Shown piece by piece: positions 19,818 through 29,518 of a stretch of 64,000 nt of DNA. The translations under genes and the position numbers were made by a program. Source of the DNA: Chondrus crispus (lineage: Eukaryota > Rhodophyta > Florideophyceae > Gigartinales > Gigartinaceae); the NCBI RefSeq assembly GCF_000350225.1, contig NW_005179181.1, positions 58,263-122,262 on the forward strand, in the 5' to 3' direction. The notes under the pieces were generated by a model. It did no database searches and was not told the origin of the DNA. It saw nothing but the letters and a program-made list of their open reading frames with translations. Each line of letters begins with the position of its first letter. Within the stretch, counting starts at the first letter, position 1.

Positions 19818-21782
19818 GTGGAGGCATGGCGCGGGCTGGGCTGCTCGGAATATCTTTGCCGAGCAATCCAGTACGGGATACACGAGAACCCGACGACTCC
19901 ATTCGTGTCCGGACACGGATGGGATATGGGAAGTATCCCGCAGTCCGAGGAGGACCGCGCTTTCGCGAGCGTGGACCTCGAGGAAGGGTGCCGGAGGGGC
20001 ATCTACGCGGAGGTATGCGAGCGTCACGCGATGCTGGCGAAGGAGGAGGGAGCTTTCATCTCCTCAGCTTTTGTCGTGTGGCAAGATGGAGCCGAAGGTC
20101 GGAAAGGGCGATTTGTCGTCAACCTTTCCCGTCAGTCGACACACTGGCCGAAGGGCTCTGTACGAATGGAGTCTATAGCAGAGTTTGCGATGACTGTGCA
20201 GAAGAACGACAAGTTCCTTTCCATGGACATCGAGAAGGGGTACCGGCACTTCCGTCTGCATCCGTGTATGCGAGACTGGTTCATTTTCCGGTACAACCGC
20301 AGGTACTACCAATGCGTCGCCTTGCCCTTTGGATGGGGACGATCGCCACTATGGTTCACAATGTTCATGTCCGCTTTCGTCAAGAAGCTGAGGTCCGAGG
20401 GACTCCGACCACTGGCATACTTGGACGACTTCCTTGTCGCTCCTTCATCTCATGGCGTGGTGTCCTCGTCGGAGCATTGCAAGGCCGGACGGATCGTAAT
20501 TCAGAGCATCATGGACGAACTGGGTCTCAAGCGACACCAATCCAAGGGAGAATGGCAGGGGTCAACGCGCGTGGAGCACCTCGGGGTAATCGTGGACTTT
20601 GCACGCATGCATTTCCACGTCGCCCCGAGGAAGGTCGAAAAGGTACGAGGTCTGGCTGCCCAACTTCTCAAGGCCGTGCGTTTTGGGCGCCGGTGGGTCA
20701 GCCCCAAGGTCGTCGAACACTTTTGCGGCGTATGCGTGTCACTGAGCTTGGCGATGCCGTGGGCTCGGTTCTACACCCGCGCTCTTTATTGGGACCTTTC
20801 GTGCCGTATCCGTCGGGATGGACGTGGGCGTATACGCCTGAGCCATCAGTCCATTCGAGACTTACGCGTGTGGCGCAGGTTGTCTGCGACCGAGCTCGGT
20901 GGACGACCAATGACACCGATGACGGTCGATGCGGCAATGCACACGGACGCAGCGGATATGGGATATGGAGGAACCCCGAATGCGTCAGACCACCGACCTG
21001 GTGTACAAGGGGAGGCGCACACTCAAGGCGTCTGGAGCTGGAAGGACCGTGCGCGGACGATCACGTTACGGGAACTGAAGGCCATTCGTCTGCTGCTTAT
21101 GGGCCCCTTGGGTCGGGAGATTGCCCAGTCGGAGCACAAGAACCTTCTGCTGCACGTAGACAACCAAGCGGTGGTCCACATAACAAACGGTCTAGTATCC
21201 GCAAGTCGGCCGATGATGCGCGAGCTGCGGAGGTTGAAGAGTGTATTGGATCGTATGGGTCTTCACATCAAGTCGGAATGGATCCCCAGTGCCGCCAATC
21301 GTTTCGCAGATGCCCTGTCGCGACGTTTCCCACGCGGCGACTTGCAGATGAGAAGACACGTGCGGCGCTCCGTCATGGATGGAATGAGGGCGCCCATCGA
21401 CGCGTTTCCATTCCGCCCGGTCGGGGAGCATCCCGTATTCTTGCGCCGGCAAGCATTCAAGGAGCTATCGGAGGACTGGAGCAAGGAGGACGTCCGTCTA
21501 CTCTGTCCACCGGTGGAGCTCATCACACCGACGTTGCTGAAGCTCCAGCAGACGAGAGCGCCGGCTCTTTTACTCATCCCGGATTGGCCGCGCCAACCCT
21601 GGCACTCAGCGGCGACGAGCATGGCGAGTCGGGTCGACCGCCTGGAGGCGCCGCCGGAGGACATATGGGAGGCGCATCGCAAGATGAATCCATCCTGGCG
21701 GCTGCTCTTGCTGGAAGTCAACCTCGGCACACGCGCTCGTCGTCTCGTCTCACGACATCTGCCGCCAGCCGGGTGCGCATGA
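19818..21782 (+). CDS. Reverse transcriptase-RNase H ORF2 of YR retrotransposon copy 2
   Basis: The 654-residue intact ORF has reverse transcriptase motifs in order: RFVVNLSRQ, FLSMDIEKGYRHFRLH with the first catalytic Asp, and VALPFGWGRSPLWFTMFM. The catalytic AYLDDFLV lies at about 20415-20438. RNase H follows from about 20930: HTDAADMGYGG, LRELKAIRLLL, LLLHVDNQAVVH and PSAANRFADALSRRFP. This RT-RH arrangement without protease or DDE integrase is typical of YR retrotransposons. ORF2 ends in a TGA that overlaps the ATG of the recombinase ORF (ATGA at 21779-21782), suggesting coupled translation. A different-phase open frame (19715-22351) covers the same region and is non-coding until 21779. 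Confidence 0.85.
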   Translation: MEAWRGLGCSEYLCRAIQYGIHENPTTPFVSGHGWDMGSIPQSEEDRAFASVDLEEGCRRGIYAEVCERHAMLAKEEGAFISSAFVVWQDGAEGRKGRFVVNLSRQSTHWPKGSVRMESIAEFAMTVQKNDKFLSMDIEKGYRHFRLHPCMRDWFIFRYNRRYYQCVALPFGWGRSPLWFTMFMSAFVKKLRSEGLRPLAYLDDFLVAPSSHGVVSSSEHCKAGRIVIQSIMDELGLKRHQSKGEWQGSTRVEHLGVIVDFARMHFHVAPRKVEKVRGLAAQLLKAVRFGRRWVSPKVVEHFCGVCVSLSLAMPWARFYTRALYWDLSCRIRRDGRGRIRLSHQSIRDLRVWRRLSATELGGRPMTPMTVDAAMHTDAADMGYGGTPNASDHRPGVQGEAHTQGVWSWKDRARTITLRELKAIRLLLMGPLGREIAQSEHKNLLLHVDNQAVVHITNGLVSASRPMMRELRRLKSVLDRMGLHIKSEWIPSAANRFADALSRRFPRGDLQMRRHVRRSVMDGMRAPIDAFPFRPVGEHPVFLRRQAFKELSEDWSKEDVRLLCPPVELITPTLLKLQQTRAPALLLIPDWPRQPWHSAATSMASRVDRLEAPPEDIWEAHRKMNPSWRLLLLEVNLGTRARRLVSRHLPPAGCA

Positions 21783-22798
21783 TCGCCGGCGGCAGCGACG
21801 GAGCCGCTTTGGCGTCGTCGCTCGTACGGCACTACGCGTGGAGTTCCAGGATGGAATCGACGCACAACTCACAGTGGCGGACGTGGGTTGAGTTCTGCGA
21901 ACAGGAGGGAAGGCCCCTCCTCCCCGTCACCGAGGCGCACTTCATCGCGTATGTCGGGTGGTTGATGGGAGAGCGCATCGCCGAGCGTCGTTCCGTTACG
22001 TCTAGGTCTCTGCCACAGTACTTTTCTGCAGTGCGGACTATGCAGGCGACGCTGTTAGGGACGTCTGTTCCGGACTTCCCTTTCCTTCCCATGGTCGTCC
22101 GCGCCTACGCAAAGTGGGAGGAAGACCAGTTCCCGCAACCCACCGTGCGCATGGGTGTTGCAGCAACCATGATGCAGCAAGTTTGGTCGCTGGGAATGGC
22201 GTCGGAGTTGCCGTCTCTCGTCCGAGATTGCGCTATGCTGACGTTCAGCTACTGTATGAACGGTCTACGGGAGAGCTCAGTGCTTTCCATACTCGCAGAT
22301 AACGTGACCCTCGAGTCGGATCGAGTCCATGCTCGTCTTTCTGTGATGTAGGGAAAGGAAGCCAGTGGTGTTCAGTTCGTGGCGTACTCTCGATTGGTGT
22401 CCGGGGTGGCATCGCCGTTGGACCTGTGGAAGCGATGGGCGGATTGCCGCGGTAACCACCCGCGGTTCTTTGCTCTGGCTGGGGAACCGCCGCATTGGAC
22501 CCCAGGGAAGCTTACGGCGGCGACCAGGACCTGCCTGTAGGTCATTGGTGTTACTGCTCCAACAGGAGGAAAGTTCACCTCCCACTCCTGCCGCATTGGA
22601 GCGCATACAGAGCAGATACTCCTCGGTTTCCCATTGGAAGTCAGGCTGGAGCGCTTCGGTTGGGGTCCAAGGAGTCAGGAGATGGCGGCTTTGTACTTTG
22701 ACCGCACTATCAAGACTACCGCTGCTTCGTTCTGGTTTTTCGGTGGGGCTACAGCTACTGCTCCGCCAACCGCTTCCATCCCGGCCACCCTGGGGTGA
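21779..22798 (+). pseudogene. Tyrosine recombinase ORF3 of YR retrotransposon copy 2
   Basis: From ATG 21779 a single frame runs to TGA 22796-22798 (339 codons), broken only by TAG at 22349-22351 and TAG at 22538-22540. The N-terminal SAM-like domain reads LPVTEAHFIAYVGW and QYFSAVRTMQ. The catalytic domain shows the first Arg in GLRESSVL (about 22262-22285), an HSCR motif for His-x-x-Arg (about 22581-22592) and the candidate nucleophile in AALYFDRT (about 22686-22709). In copy 1 the equivalent codons are sense (AAG and TCG by alignment), so both TAGs look like point substitutions. It would integrate the circular cDNA. Confidence 0.75.
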
Positions 22799-22856
22799 CC
22801 GGGACCTTGTGTTCTACCGATCGAACACGCGGGATCACGCGCTGCTGTTTTCGGAT

Positions 22857-22874
22857 GTTCCTATCTTGGTTTTC
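22857..22874 (+). repeat. B1 repeat, internal copy of the 3' terminus
   Basis: GTTCCTATCTTGGTTTTC directly precedes A2 and matches the terminal B2 (23499-23516) at 17 of 18 bases. Confidence 0.7.
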
Positions 22875-23074
22875 GTCTCGTGTAGACTTCGTTTATGCGG
22901 ATGAAAAAGTCCATTGAATAGCGAGGACACGTATGCGTACGTGTGACACGATGCGTACGCTGCGTCCCCTCCGTCGTCGTCGGCGGGCCGGAGGTATGAC
23001 AAAACCAACGCTGTCTGCGAGTATGAAGGAGGAGCTGCAACATCCCTGTGTCAGGGTATGCCTCTCTCTTTTCC
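22875..23074 (+). repeat. A2 internal repeat of YR retrotransposon copy 2
   Basis: Second 200-bp copy of A1 in direct orientation, located after the recombinase ORF. Together with B1 it forms the internal circle-junction sequence. Confidence 0.9.
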
Positions 23075-23498
23075 CCGCCCGCCCTCCCTTCTCAAGGACC
23101 ATGCCTCTCTCTTTTCTTGAAGTGCTGAAACCCGAATTTGTCTTTGGGAACTCAGGGCGACACACCGCCCTCCTGCCACCAGGACGACGACCGGGTGACG
23201 TCCTGCTTTACCCTATCCGACGGGGTGCCCCTCCGAAGAGGGGAAAAGCACGACTGGGAGACGCGGCGAGAAGCCCCCCGGGACGCCCCGGGGAAGGCTG
23301 GCGGTGTGCGACCGTCCGGCGAGAGCGGCGGGGATCATTCATACCCCCATGGGCTATCATAACGTGATCAAAGCCACGTGTCAAGAGTGACGGCGCAAGA
23401 TTCCACGTGTAAGACCGACCTCGGGCCGATTCGCCCGGAGGTTTCTAATGTAGTGATTGATTATGTCGGATAATTGGCCGATAATAAAGAAAATTCTT

Positions 23499-23516
23499 GT
23501 TTCTATCTTGGTTTTC
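23499..23516 (+). repeat. B2 terminal repeat, right end of YR retrotransposon copy 2
   Basis: GTTTCTATCTTGGTTTTC marks the 3' end. Flanking repeat R1 resumes at 23517 with AACGCCGCTAGTGGCG. Confidence 0.7.
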
Positions 23517-23668
23517 AACGCCGCTAGTGGCGATGTGTTTTTAGACAAATACAAATAGTGTAGACCCCACAGTCGTGCAGCTTTTAAACTCTCTAAATTA
23601 GACACCCGTTGGCCATGTACGTATTAAATACGGACATGGCCAACGGGTTCCAAGTTCTTGGGTCGGCG
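23517..23668 (+). repeat. Right part of repeat R1, contains a 45-bp palindrome
   Basis: It aligns with 23977-24090 (R2), for example AGTGGCG, TTTTTAGACAAATACAA against TTTTTAAACAAATGCAA, and CAACGGGTTCCAAGTTCT at the end. With 18755-18776 it forms the target copy split by the YR element. Confidence 0.65.
23604..23648. repeat. 45-bp near-perfect palindrome in repeat R1
   Basis: Arms of 22 bp around 23626 with one mismatch. The homologous R2 copy lacks the left arm, so the right arm (ending CATGGCCAACGGGT) is ancestral and the left arm is an inverted duplicate. Confidence 0.85.
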
Positions 23669-23950
23669 GGTCCGCCCCTAGTAAAGAGGCTGCCTACAGG
23701 GGAAAGAAGAGTGGCGTATCTTCCCCAGCTCTGCTTAAGTGCCCTAAGCAAGACATATATTTACAGAAATTGTACCGAAAGACGATTTACTCCAACCCAA
23801 AGCTAGGACGAGCCAGTCACTCAACACTCATGTATGCACATTAATCCCGAGTCGACTTCATTATCCAATCATTCCAACAATTCTACCTTGCCGAGACACT
23901 AATATCCTTGGCATTCCCTTACATCAGAATCATATTTAGAGAATAAATAC

Positions 23951-24090
23951 ACTGCGGTAGCGCTCATGACCTTTTCTACGTCACCAGTGGCGGTGTAATT
24001 TTTAAACAAATGCAAGTAAAGTAGACCCAGAGCCGCGGCGTTTGCAACCATCTGATACAGGCACGGTCAACGGGTTCCAAGTTCTCTCCA
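23951..24090 (+). repeat. Repeat R2, uninterrupted paralogue of the YR insertion site
   Basis: It reads straight through CTCATGACCTTTTCTACGTC, where R1 carries the 4.7-kb YR element at the TTTTC. It serves as an empty-site reference. Confidence 0.65.
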
Positions 24091-24099
24091 CACCCTCCC

Positions 24100-24549
24100 C
24101 CAACCCGGCCCACTCTTGTAATGCCCGAATACGAGGACGAAGGCCGATTTATCTGCGGGGGAAAGTGACACGCTGAGGAGCAGTGCTCCACCAGTCCGAG
24201 GGTAAACCTTGGTTCTGCTAATACCAATCAGTATTAGCAGAAAAAAGTTTGACCAGAGACCTCGGTGGATGATGTGTGACGCTGGTGTCCCGCCCAGAAG
24301 GTCGGCGGTAGAACCACCATGCCTCATACTAATTAAAGAGAAACTAACTTGGCGCAGATGAGGGCGGCCGATAGCATTGTGAAATTGCATGCGCAGCTGA
24401 TGGTAGCTGCAGTCAAAACGTTTAATAGAAGCACGTCGCGTCAGTATCTGACGAACATAGATGCGACATAAACGAATTACAACGCTTTTGCCGATTGTAA
24501 CAAATAAGTTGAGACCAGTCTTCGTTTGCGGCAGGCAAAGACCAATCAC
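24100..24549 (-). pseudogene. Tyrosine recombinase fragment (separate family)
   Basis: On the minus strand the frame reads ISMRHGGSTADLL and IIHRGLWSN, the Arg-His-Gly-Gly-x-Thr and Arg-Gly-x-Trp pattern of phage-type integrase domains. After a 30-bp palindrome it continues TKVYPRTGGALLLSVSL, where the Tyr is the expected nucleophile. The N-terminal half is not clear. The motifs differ from the recombinase of the two YR elements above, so this belongs to another family. It lies downstream, in minus orientation, of the reverse transcriptase remnant at 26.9-28.5 kb. Confidence 0.5.
24213..24242. repeat. 30-bp palindrome inside recombinase fragment
   Basis: Perfect 12-bp arms (TTCTGCTAATAC and its complement) around CAATCA. 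It separates the conserved Trp region from the Tyr region of the recombinase fragment. Confidence 0.85.
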
Positions 24550-26880
24550 TTGCTGAGCAGACGAATACCTGAGACGTACATCTCCCAGGAGTCACAGGTC
24601 TGATACATACGCTTCTAATAGTTCTTTATCTGTCAGGTAACCAGAGGACATGATCCGGAACGCCAGAGCAAAGCTGGAGCGCCCCTAGCGCTGCCATTTC
24701 GTTGCTACATCGTTCAAAATAATATCTGACATACGTGTCGGGGAAAGCTTGGGAAAAAGTAGATACAAACCTTCTAGCTCGAGGCGAGAAGCAGTGAGGT
24801 TTTTCGTCGTGCACAGGGGGAGCTAGTGGAGACCTCCAGGCGGATCGCGCGTTCGGGTGCGTGGGTGCGGGCGTTTTGGGAGAACACCCGTCTGATGACC
24901 GGCACGGGAGCCTGGTGCGTAGCCTGTTTGTAGTGCCCTGGCATGCCCCACACTTGCAGAATGCCACACTATATCTGAGCTTCTTCCACGCGTACCCATG
25001 TTTATAATCCTGAGACATGGACTGGTGTAAGCTCTGTCAAAGAACTGGCAGCTTCATTTCCCACGTGTACACATGTACAATCACTACGTGTACCTGTGTT
25101 TCTTATCCCTTGAGAGGGGGTATTTCGGACCGTACCGTGTGTATATAAGGACGCCAGTAATTATTACTGTATTTTAGCTATTACTTATTACGATTTCGTC
25201 CAGGACATAGTTCAAGTCTCACTCTAAGTAAAGAGGCACGAAGCCTCCGGTTCTTTTCGTCAGTCTTTAGATTCTCGTTAGTAGCCGCGCGCCGGTCTAC
25301 CACTCCACGTGCTACACTACGCGAGCCCGTCCACTTCGTTGAATCCTCACTTCTATCCCGCGCTGCTACCAACGATCCCTACAGCTCCCCAACTCGGGAA
25401 AGTCGTCTCTATTCCTCCGCCCCTGCGAGCATCTCCTTCTGTCGCTCTGTGTCCACAGTCCTCCACTCGCTCCCTTCCTATCCTTCTGTCCCTACCTACT
25501 TCCCACGCCAGCCCGAATCCCGTTCCCGGTTATCACCGGGTGGTCTCCCGTTCCGAACTCGTGCGTTTTGCGCAGAGTTTGCATCGTGACCTGAGTGAAC
25601 GACAGCTGGACGAAATAAAAGGGACGGATAAGGAGAGAGAGGCGGTCAGAGGCATCCTGAGGGGGCGAAGCGGGAGGAAAGGCTCGTCGTAATGTGTGGT
25701 GGGGGATCGGAGGCTGCGCCTGGTAGGGGCGGTTGGGATTCGAGGGAAGTTGATGGGCTCGCGTGTTCTAGCCATGGGCTAGTCCTGACGCGAGGCTACG
25801 ATCCGGAATCCAAGGGCTCCGGTTCAAAGCCCGAGGCCTCGTGCTTTCTTACTTAAGGTGTGCGATGTGGACTACATACTGGACGACGCCGTAATAATAA
25901 TAGTTAAAATAAATAAATAAATACCTGCGGATTAGCACACCCGCTGGAATAGGTCTGAACACACCTAATTAAGCGCTCCGACGGTTCGCACTGTACAGTA
26001 GTATGATGCACGGCACAGTTGGTTGTGGGACACATGTACGCTTGGGTTATGACACGGGTGTACGTGCTGGGCCAGCTGTCAGTACGTCGACAGGACTCCG
26101 CGGAGTTTACACCCGGAAAGTGCCGGTGGCCAATGTACACGGTTACACGTGGAAAATACACCTTAATAATGTCGTGTACCACGGGTGCTAATGCACGGCG
26201 ATTGAGTTGAGCGGGACATTGCACTACATTTTTCCGATACTGTGGAAGAAATAGTTCTAACCCCATCACTGTATATGTGCCATGCACTTTCCAGCCACGA
26301 CAAGGGTTATCTCAGCGACACTAAATAGCGTTCCATGCATATCATTTTCTAGCCGTAAATTCATGCAGGTTTCTCTATACCCCAAAGGCAGGGCACTTCT
26401 GCTGGATAGTCACGAAGAGTTGTGGGCTTTTACGCAACAGCCTGTGATTCTTTCATGTTTGTAACGGCTTCCCGGATCTGTCGCAAGAGACAGTCGTGTA
26501 GGCAATGTGGGGCGGAGGCAGCAGTAAGCAATACGCTGAGACGCCGGACGCGGAGCGAGGCGGGAAGAGGCGACAACAGCAGGCCGAGATTTCGTAGGGA
26601 TGTATTTCAGGTGAGGTTCAACGTCCGACAAGGTGACAAATGCGGCCAGTTTTCGTACTCCTCGGTTAAGACTGGCTGAAGAACTGCGCCCTTTCTCCGT
26701 AGATCCTACTGCCACTATGCCGTCAAAAAAATTTCCATACGGAAATCCCGAAGGAGAGATGATCTCCACGTATGGCTTACTGCCAATAGTAGGGCGTTAA
26801 TATCCTGAATATTAATGTGCCACAAAGAGATTCGCCAACGGCGTGGAAATACTTCCTTTCACCGCAATTCTGAACAGGGC
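24550..26880. other. No gene recognised; TATA-like box and short open frames
   Basis: A TATATAAGG string at about 25142-25150 precedes a Ser/Pro-rich open frame (25309-25692, ending ERQLDEIKGTDKERE) that I cannot assign. A GGTTCAAAGCCC string near 25812 (Pol III B-box-like), followed at 25890-25925 by an AAT-rich tail, could be a tRNA-derived SINE; no convincing A box was found. On the minus strand 25018-24626 is open without recognisable motifs. Confidence 0.3.
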
Positions 26881-27278
26881 CTACCCCAGGTCTGGAAATC
26901 GCATGCAAGTTGTAAGCAGATCATTAAGCTTGATTCTTGGACCACCGCTTGATCTTGATCGGAATCGGAGAAGGGAAGAGAGCTCGAGGGCAAGACTTAC
27001 CACCCTGCTATAACTCTCGTACGGTTGACCGAGCAGAACAAACCGCTGGGGTGAGAGACTCAGAGAGGTCTGTATAGACGATCCCAGCCCCCAAAGAAAG
27101 GCGTCTGTTGCATACACACGAGGCGAGAGCAGCGCATTAAATCTCGGTGCAGAAGAAGTGGGACGCCAATCGTCGTGATGAGTTCTCACACGTGTGTTAC
27201 TGCAAACGCCCGGTACGCAAGAGGTCTACAAGCAGTCGGAAACTGAAATACGTCGAAGAGAACGCTCAGGAAGGGCCT

Positions 27279-27480
27279 CCACAGAATTATTACCCAAACG
27301 CAGCGCCCCATAAGCCTATGCATTGCCCATAGCGAAGTCCTTCTCGGGGACAGTTGCCTGTGTGTCACGGAGCAGTGCCATGAAGCGCAAAACGGCTACG
27401 GCGGAGGATGTCCAAGAAGTCATTTCAAGTTCTAGATGAACATTTTATTGAGAGCCCCGACTAACTTAGGCCGAATTTTT
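27279..27480. repeat. Diverged direct repeat, copy 1
   Basis: It aligns with 27643-27845 at a spacing of 364 bp. Shared strings include CAGAATTA-TACCCAAA, GTGTCACG, GCCAT-A--C-CAAACGGCTA and CTAACTT/CTAGCTT, with many substitutions. Confidence 0.5.
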
Positions 27481-27642
27481 ATGTGCAAAAGGCAGCCCGG
27501 AAGCCTCGACGGACGCCATAGGTCGAGTGGCTACCACGTTGATAGACAAAGCAGTGCAAAAGATGTCAAGGTCGTCAATGTACGAGGCCACCTCCCGTAC
27601 GTGAGATTTAAATGGGGGCAGGTCGTACGACTGACGAAGCTT

Positions 27643-27845
27643 CCGCAGAATTAGTACCCAAATTCAGCGACTGCTAATCTCTGCATTTCCATGGCAAAGT
27701 CTTTGTGGAGGCGATAGTTGCTTATGTGTCACGTGGCAACGCCATAAGTACAAACGGCTAGGGGCGGACGATGCCGGAGAGGTGAATTCCGGTCCCAGAG
27801 AAACAATGTAAAGAGAGCTCCAACTAGCTTTGCCCGATTCCGTAG
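27643..27845. repeat. Diverged direct repeat, copy 2
   Basis: Partner of 27279-27480. Both lie within the reverse transcriptase remnant, so the element carries an old internal tandem duplication. Confidence 0.5.
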
Positions 27846-28486
27846 AGGACACAGGAAGAAACAGAAAGTGCTTTGACCGTACTCCAGCGTGAATGAGCAA
27901 ATGACAGTGAAGACTTTTGGGGAAGCGGACGGCCGGACTCCATCGCATAGGGAGAACGGAAAAAGCTAGTGGTATCGGTGCTTCATTCTGACTTCGACTA
28001 CCTCGATGCGTGGGAGGGCAAAATATGTCCAAAGCCAAGAGCGGAAACGCACACGTTTTTACATCTGGGAGATGTCAGTGGTCGCCAAGTAGAGCTCCTC
28101 GTCGTTCCCAACCAGCATTTCGCCCAATGGGTGGAGAGAGGGGAATATAACGCCTGAAAGCTCCTCAATGAAGTGAGGATTGCAGCGCCTCCGAATATCA
28201 CAAGCTGTGGGCCACCCGGTTCTCCTTTTTCCAAATCAAACTGGCCATTGACCACGACATCTTCTTCCTGGGTGATCCATGCCAGCATCCCAGTAGTGTC
28301 CATTCGCTTCAAGAGCGCAGGGTACTGCCCTCTTTCAAACTCACAAAGCACAGGTATGCCACTGGGTCCGTACGGGACGGGAGGATTCTGGCGTAGACAA
28401 AAGTGGTGAGTCATCAGCAGTTTATGATCTCCAGGGGCCAGTAGGGAAAACAAGTCTGCAGTGCTGGCCTGACTTTGACCATTCAC

Positions 28487-29063
28487 GTCGGCGCGAGAGG
28501 CGTTGGTTTTCTCAATTGGCAGGGGAGGACCTAGGCCTTAAAGAGAAGGAAGAAAGGGCTCAATCAAACCCTCCTCACATCCACAGTCATATTCAAAACC
28601 TGCTCACATCCGTGGTCATTATTTTCCCCGGACACGTCCTTAGCGAGCCAACGGGTGTAGTCTTGGACGGGTTTGTCGAGAAAGCTAGAGTGGGACGGCC
28701 CCGTTATGCAATTGAGGAAGAGAGCGAGACTGATCCGCTTCGAAGCCAATGTAAGGCTGCTAGGAGATTATCGAGTGCTTGCGCGGGCGATTGCATGGCT
28801 GAACAGATGTTCGAGCGAGGGAGGTGTTGACGAGGGAGACCGGAAAAAGGAGTACGGGATGAACATGTCAAACTGATGAAGACGGAACAGCGTTGGACAA
28901 GAACCTGAGACGAAGTTGGAGAGAGATGAAGCAGAAATGTTGAGAAGAGGCGTTTCAGCCAGTCACAAAGTCCAAAAAGGGACTTCTTGCAGTGTAAGAG
29001 ACCATATCCAGCATAATCTGACTCCAATTGGACATCGGAGTCCAGCGCTACCGTATACGTATA
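28487..29063. other. No gene recognised
   Basis: Several short open frames on both strands, none with recognisable motifs. The stretch ends at the inverted end of the large candidate element. Confidence 0.4.
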
Positions 29064-29290
29064 CCCAGTAAGGTATATGGACATCTGAAAGATGTTTGTT
29101 GGATGCATGGCCCTGGAAATGCTCAATAGATGCCTCAAAGAGACACTGTTTAAAGATAACTTTTGGATGTTGTTTGGATGCCCTTTAGATCTATTTTAGA
29201 TCTTAGTTGGATCTTTTCAGGTACATTTTGGATGTTCATTGGCTCAGAACAGATGCATTCTGGATACATCATGGACGCTTGTGTACGCGG
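29064..29290 (+). repeat. Left inverted end and subterminal repeat array
   Basis: After CCCAGTAAGG, the motif TGGATG/AGATG/AGATC recurs about every 10-15 bases to roughly 29290 (for example TTTTGGATGTTGTTTGGATG). It is the inverted counterpart of 42298-42574. Confidence 0.6.
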
Positions 29291-29518
29291 AGTCTGCCCC
29301 AATGGTGTTATGACAAGTGGTGCATTTGCGATGGTGCATTGAAACATACCCAAATTTGACAAGTGTCATTAGGAGAACGCCCGTTGCACAAGATAGATAG
29401 ATTGATCCGATTGGCTCTTGTTAGCTCATCTTTCATTGGCACTATTGGTTTACAAATGTTTTTTCATTCTCATGTTTCCTGTCACTGTTGTACTTTCTGG
29501 ATTCCCTGAGATTTCCTT

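Larger units (their letters stand above)
18777..23516 (+). mobile_element. Nearly intact DIRS/Ngaro-like YR retrotransposon, copy 2
   Basis: The order is A1 (18777-18976), gag-like ORF1, RT-RNase H ORF2, tyrosine recombinase ORF3, a short B1 (22857-22874), A2 (22875-23074), a UTR, then B2 (23499-23516) at the end. A1 and A2 are 200-bp near-identical direct repeats. The internal B1|A2 junction reproduces the element's two termini joined end to end, across a TTTTC core also present at both outer ends. This is the split-direct-repeat architecture of Ngaro/PAT-type YR elements, which integrate through a circular intermediate. Only two nonsense codons, both in the recombinase, spoil the coding capacity. 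Confidence 0.85.
26881..28486 (-). pseudogene. Reverse transcriptase remnant of a retroelement
   Basis: Reading the minus strand across frames: LLKRMDTTGMLAWI and VVNGQFDLEKG near 28300-28240; YLATTDISQM, with the first catalytic Asp, near 28090-28060; and FSVLPMRWSPAV near 27960-27920. The catalytic box YIDDL is encoded at 27568-27582. Further on, VYATDAFLWGLG (about 27120-27085) resembles the Ala-x-Asp-Ala-Ser start of an RNase H-like domain. This motif order belongs to a reverse transcriptase lineage common in algal and dinoflagellate genomes (from memory). It is dead, with many frameshifts. Confidence 0.55.

Noticed and set aside
19715-22351. 878-codon open frame read as one long protein
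   Set aside because: Its first two thirds are out of phase with the RT-RNase H motifs (which lie in 19818-21782). Only the part from 21779 is the recombinase.
25700-25925. tRNA-derived SINE with B box and AAT-rich tail
   Set aside because: A single B-box-like string and a tail are not enough; no convincing A box, no second copy and no target duplication seen. Mentioned only in the spacer entry.
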